Below, piece by piece: positions 58,491-64,000 of a DNA stretch of 64,000 bases. A model generated the notes under the pieces. It was not told the DNA's origin, made no database searches, and worked only from the letters and a program-made list of their open reading frames with translations. The first letter of the stretch is position 1, and the number at the start of each line of letters is the position of its first letter. This DNA is from Stomorhina lunata (lineage: Eukaryota > Arthropoda > Insecta > Diptera > Rhiniidae): contig OW121741.1 of NCBI GenBank assembly GCA_933228675.1, positions 135,945,149 through 136,009,148 on the forward strand, read 5' to 3'. Made by a program: the position numbers and the translations under genes.

Positions 58491-59844
58491 AATTGTGGTA
58501 AAATTTTTATAAAAGTTTTTGAAATTGTTTGGTTTTATGTTGATTTTTTTAAATTTTCTATATTAAACCTCTTTATTACATTCTTTACTTTAAGTACAAG
58601 CTAGACATTTCTAAACATTGACATAAATCTCAAGGTTTTTATGTTTTTAATTCTCGATTTCTTGTAAATTTCTGAACAAGGTTTTCTTTTGTTTTAATAT
58701 TAAATAACAAATTTCTTAAAATTGTTTTGTGAACAAAATTTACATCCAGTCAGAAATGTTTAACTTTTTAAAGTTGTAAATCGTTTAATAGGTATTTAAT
58801 TAAAAAGTCTTCGTGTACTTTGTCTAAACTATTATTAAAATTATTTCTGGGTTTTAAAAAAAAGTAATAAACTCCTACAAATGTTTCAACAAAATCCATA
58901 ATGTGATTAACTACAACAAAGTAGTACCTGAGCTAATGTGATTGCGACAACCAGTAAACAATTTTTGACGACAAGAAAGATATGAGTACCAAATACCTCT
59001 AATTTGTATATTATTATCAGCCTAAACACCTAAAACGAAAAAAAAAAACATTTTCCATCAAAACGATAATATCATAGAGAGAGCGCCATCTATGGGTTAA
59101 TTTAGAATCCTTATTACTTTAATTTTTTGTAACGTCTGCAATAGCCCCAGCCTAAAAATGGTAATGTAAGTATAGGTCGTAGTAGTAGTTATACAGGTCT
59201 CTTTTTTTAATTAAATTTTTAAAAACATATCTCGTTAAAAAGAATAACAAAATTTACAACTTTAAAAATAACGACAGCAATGAAATTTTTTCCTATATCT
59301 AAGACTTAATGCCAATTGTCGGTTAAAATTCCTTCATGGGTTTTAGTGCATGTGTAACTTAGTCGAATTTATGTATACAACCACAACAACAACATTAACT
59401 TTTCAAATTAATAGTTATAAACATTTATTGTGTAAAATTCTCACGTGTTTCAATTACAAATTACATTTAAACACTTTGAACTTGAAAAATTTATAATTTT
59501 TCTACTCTTCTCTTCATTCTCAAGTTGTTATTGTACAAATAAAAAAATGTTGGATTTCTTGGCAGTTTATTTCAAATTAAATGTTATTAACTTAATATTA
59601 TTATATTATATATTTTTCTGTTACAAGTTCGAGATCGAATACGAATGAAATGAGAGTTTCTTTGGGATTATATGTGCATGTTAAATTTAACTTGACAATT
59701 GACATTTTATGTCATTCAATTGTAAAAACAATACAAAAAAAAAACTACTTACTACGAGTAAATACATCTTTACAACTTTTATTACAACAATTATAGAAAG
59801 AGTTTACAACTCAAGATTCATTTGGCGAATAAAATAATTGAACA
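58491..59844. other. Non-array noncoding DNA
   Basis: Unique-looking sequence with mixed composition. GAGAGAGCGCCATCTATGGG near 59077 and GGTCGTAGTAGTAGTT near 59176 stand out. The frame at 59445-59648 is hydrophobic and low-complexity and not recognised as a gene. Confidence 0.4.
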
Positions 59845-62800
59845 TTTTCTATATAAAAATTTAAATTAAAAATTTTCTATATAAAATTTAAACATCGAAA
59901 AGTTTTCTAAATAAAATTTTTACATCAAAAATTTTTCTATATAAAATTTTTACATCTACCATGCAAAATTTTTACTTCAAAAATTTTCTATATAAAATTT
60001 TTGCATCGAAAATTATCATATAAAATTTTTATATCGAAAATTTTCTATATACAATTTTTGCATCGAAAATTTTCTATATGAAATTTTAACATCCAAAATT
60101 TTCTATATAAAAATTGAATATTGAAAGTTTTCTGTATAAAATTTTAACATCGAAAATTTTTTTTATAAAATTTTAACATCGAAAATTTTTTATATAAAAT
60201 TTAAACATCGAAAAATTTCTATATAAAATTTAAACATCGAAAAATTTCTATATAAAATTTTAACGTCGAAAATTTTCTATATAAAATTTTGACATCAAAA
60301 ATTTTCTACATAAAAGTCGAAAACGTCGAAAAATTTCTATATCAAATTAACATCGAAATTTTTTTATATAAAATTTGACATGGAAATTTTTCTATGTAAA
60401 ATTTTAAGATCCAAAATTTTCTATATAAAATTTTTGCATAGAAAATTTTCTACACAAAATTTTTAGAACGAAAATTTTCTACATAAAATTTTAGCATCAA
60501 AAATTGTTTATATATAATTTTTACATAAAAATTTTTCATATTAAATTTTAACATAGAAAATTTTCTATATAAAATTTTAACGACTATCATTTTCTATATA
60601 AAATTTTAACATTGAACATTTTCTGTACAAAATTTTAACATCCAAAATTTTCTATTCAAAATTTTGACATCGAAATTTTTTTTATAAAATTTTAACATCG
60701 AATATTTCTATATAAAATTTGAACATCGAAAATTTTCTATATAAAACTTTAACATCGAAAATTGTCTATATAAAATTTTAACATTGAAAATTTTCTATAT
60801 AAAATTTTTACGTCGAAAATTTTCTATATAAAATTTGAACATCAAAAATTTTCTATATAAAAGTTTAACATCGAAAATTTTCTATATAAAATTTTAACAT
60901 CGAAAATTTTCTATATAAAATTTTAACATTGAAAATTTTCTATATAAAATTTTTACATCGAAAAAAATTTACATAAAATTTTAACAATTTTCTATATAAA
61001 AGTTTAACATCAAAAATTTTCTATATAAAATTTTAACATCGAAAATTTTCTATATAAAATTTTAACATCGAAAATTTTCTATATAAAATTTTAACATCGA
61101 AAATTTTCTATATAAAATTTTAACATCGAAAATTTTCTATGTAAAATTTTAACATCGAAAATTTTCCATACAAAATTTTGACATCGAAAATTTTCTATAT
61201 AAAATTTTAACATCGAAAATTTTTTATTTAAAATTTTGACATGTAAAATTTTCTATATAAAATTTTAACATCGAAAATTTTTTATATAAAATTTTAACAT
61301 CGAAAATTTTCTTTACAAAATTTTAAAATCAAAAATTTTCTATAAAATTTTAAAATCGAAAGTTTTCTATATAAAATTTTAAAATCGAAAATTTTCTATA
61401 TAAAATTTTAACATCGAAAATTTTCTATATAAAATTTTAACATCGAAAATTTTCTATATAAAATTTTAACATCGAAAATTTTCTATATAAAATTTTAGCA
61501 TCAAAAATTGTTTATATATAATTTTTACATAAAAATTTTTTATATAAAATTTTAACATCGAAAATTTTCTATATAAAATTTTAACATCGAAAATTTTCTA
61601 TATAAAATTTTTAAATAGAAAAAAATTTACATAAAATTTGAACATCGAAAATTTTCTATATAAAATTTTAACATCGAAAATTTTCTATATAAAATTTTAA
61701 CATCGAAAATTTTCTATATAAAATTTTAACATCAAAAATTTTCTATGTAAAATTTTAACATCGAAAATTTTCCATACAAAATTTTGACATCGAAAATTTT
61801 CTATATAAAATTTTAACATCGAAAATTTTTTATTTAAAATTTTGACATGTAAATTTTCTATATAAAATTTTAACATCGAAAATTTTTTATATAAAATTTT
61901 AATATTGAAAATTTTCTTTACAAAATTTTAAAATCAAAAATTTTCTATAAAATTTTAAAATCGAAAGTTTTCTATATAAAATTTTAAAATCGAAAATTTT
62001 CTATATAAAATTTTAACATCGAAAATTTTCTATATAAAATTTTAACATCGAAAATTTTCTATATAAAATTTTAGCATCAAAAATTGTTTATATATAATTT
62101 TTACATACAAATTTTTTATATAAAATTTTAACATCGAAAATTTTCTATATAAAATTTTAACATCTTAAATTTTCTATATAAAATTTTAACATCGAAAATT
62201 TTCTATATAAAATTTTGGCATCGAAAATTTTCTATATAAAATGTTGGCATCGAAAATTTTCTATATAAAATTTTAACATCTAAAATTTTCTATATAAAAT
62301 TTTAACATCGAAAATTTTCTACACAAAATGTTAACATCGAAAATTTTATATATAAAATATTAACATCGAAAATTTTCTATATAAAATATTAACATCGAAA
62401 ATTTTCTATATAAAATTTTAACATCGAAAATTTTCTATATAAAATATTAACATCGAAAATTTTCGTAAAAAATTTTAAAATAGAAAATTTTCTTTAAAAA
62501 TTTAATTATCGAAATTTTCTTTTTATAAAATTTGAAAAGTAAAAATTTTCTATATAATGTTATAACATCGAAAATTTTCTATATAAAATTTGAACACTGA
62601 AAATTTTCTATATAAAATTTTAACATCGAAAATTTTCTATATAAAATATTAACATCGAAAATTTTGTATATAAAATTTTAACATCGAAAATTTTCTATAA
62701 AAAATTTGAACATCGAAAATTTTCTATATAAAATTTTGGCATCGAAAATTTTCTATATAAAATGTTGGCATCGAAAATTTTCTATATAAAATTTAAACAT

Positions 62801-63545
62801 CGAAAATTTTCTTTATAAAATTTTAACATCGAAAATTTTCTTTATAAAATTTTAACATCGAAAATTTTCTATATAAAATTTTAACATCAAAAATCTTTTA
62901 TATAAAATTTTAACATCGAAAATTTTTTATACAAAGTTTTAACATCGAAAATTTTCTATACAAAATTTTAACATCGAAAATTTTCTATACAAAATTTTAA
63001 CATCGACAATTTTCTATACAAAATTTTAACATCGAAAATATTTTATACAAAATTTTAACATCGAAAATTTTCTACACATAATTTTAATATCGAAAATATT
63101 CTATACAAAATTTTAAAATAAAAAATTTTGTATATAAAATTTTAATATCGAAAATTTTCTATACAAAATTTTAAAATAAAAAATTTTCTATATAAAATTT
63201 TAATATCGAAAATTTTCTATACAAAATTTTAATATCGAAAATTTTCTATATAAAATTTTAATATCGAAAATTTTCTATATAAAATTTTAATATCGAAAAT
63301 TTTCTATATAAATTTTAACGAAAATTTTAACATCGAAAATTTTTTATATAAAATTTTAACATCGAACATTTTTTATATAAAATTTTAACATCGAAAATTT
63401 TCTTTAAAAAATTTTATATATATAAATTTTTAAAATCGAAAATTTTTTATATCAATTTTTAAAATCGAAAATTTTTTATATACATTTTTAAAATCGAAAA
63501 TTTTTTATATAAAATTTTAACAATAAAATTTTTCTTTATAAAATT
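59845..63545. repeat. 29-bp minisatellite, AACATCGAAAATTTTC type (array 14)
   Basis: About 127 units of 29 bp: AACATCGAAAATTTTC then TATATAAAATTTT. Edges are diverged and the centre (61000-62900) is more regular. A block with TTTAGCATCAAAAATTG and TTATATATAATTTTTACAT recurs near 60490, 61495 and 62071, and a unit with TCGAAAATTTTCCATACAAA near 61155 and 61760, showing higher-order duplication of about 0.6 kb. The right end switches to AATATCG, then AAAATCG variants. Confidence 0.94.
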
Positions 63546-64000
63546 TTAACATGGAGAACTTAATGTGTACAAATAGACATAGAGTCACTACCTGTGTCTA
63601 TTTACCAATGTCAGTCCATTTGGACGTTAGGTTTTTATGACTGAATATGAAACTTGGATTTGAACGTGCATTCTGCGATCATAGAAGTAATGCCGGTAAC
63701 CGGAGACCAATTCTTCTTCATTATAGTATTAGAAAAAAACCGCCCACATTTTATGGTTTTTATCTGTTTGTCTTTCCATCATTTCACTTTCATTTCTGAT
63801 GCCAATATTCTTAAAAGCTTTCACAAGGAATAGAAGAGAAGACTCCAAAGATAAGTCCAAGTAATTTTCGAACGAAGATGAAGAAAAAATAATTCTTTTC
63901 TTAAATCACGATGTTAATTGTTGGGGATTTTTTCAAACATAAATTTATATCAATGTTTCTTTGCAATGTTCATTTGCCGACATCATAAAACTGCTAAAGT
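63546..64000. other. Non-array DNA at the right edge
   Basis: Mixed-composition sequence with an imperfect hairpin AATAGACATAG / CTGTGTCTATT at about 63572-63602. No gene could be supported in this short piece; it may be the start of something beyond the window. Confidence 0.35.

Overview
The window is a stretch of a dipteran nuclear genome, most likely a calyptrate (blowfly or house-fly type) fly. The evidence is very high A+T content, GT-AG introns, insect-type transposon debris, and three genes whose closest recognisable relatives are the Drosophila genes deadhead, Sir2/Sirt1 and DnaJ-H. There are no bacterial features. All identifications are by eye; no database search was possible. Genes, 1.4-17.5 kb: (1) a 107-residue intronless thioredoxin on the minus strand that resembles the female-germline thioredoxin Deadhead rather than Trx-2; (2) Sirt1 on the minus strand (8170-10950, two exons, 897 residues), with a complete sirtuin core, Zn site, C-terminal ESA-like motif and acidic tails; (3) DnaJ-H on the plus strand (14663-17519, three exons, 402 residues), a type I Hsp40 with J domain, four CxxC zinc motifs and a C-terminal prenylation-type CQTG. 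Sirt1 and DnaJ-H are head to head, as I recall them in Drosophila, but their 3.7-kb spacer has been invaded by a minisatellite and MITEs. To the right of 17.5 kb I see no convincing intact host gene. An 880-bp segment with an arthropod Inr-like TCAGT and a possible short first exon is present twice (20.6 and 24.2 kb) and may be a duplicated promoter of a gene whose body lies outside the window. The rest is AT-rich noncoding DNA, transposon remnants and tandem arrays. The arrays are the dominant feature. By rough addition about 30 of the 64 kb are minisatellites, mostly with 27-31-bp units. Nearly all are built from the same idea: a TATAG or CTATAG core flanked by A/T arms (such as AAAATTTTC and GAAAATTTT) that are mutually complementary, so most units can fold on themselves. 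Each array has its own homogenised variant: 31 bp at 34.6-39.2 kb, 31 bp at 40.3-41.3 and 42.3-43.5 kb, 28 bp at 30.2-31.8, 50.5-54.4 and 55.4-58.5 kb, 29 bp at 59.8-63.5 kb. Several contain higher-order duplications. Two arrays are enclosed by terminal inverted repeats (40257-41362 and 50257-54524), which suggests they arose or amplified inside transposon-like elements; others adjoin or contain copies of two dispersed repeat families. The most striking single observation is a 123-bp, apparently perfect copy of Sirt1 coding sequence (source 10337-10459) inside a 27-bp array at 13138-13260, with short overlaps at the junctions, like templated filler DNA copied from 2.8 kb away. Another clean event is an 874-bp deletion derivative of a Ty1/copia element at 45420-46293, with two identical 188-bp LTRs, a CTCTA target duplication, an initiator-tRNA-type primer site and only the RNase H end of pol, inserted into one of the arrays.
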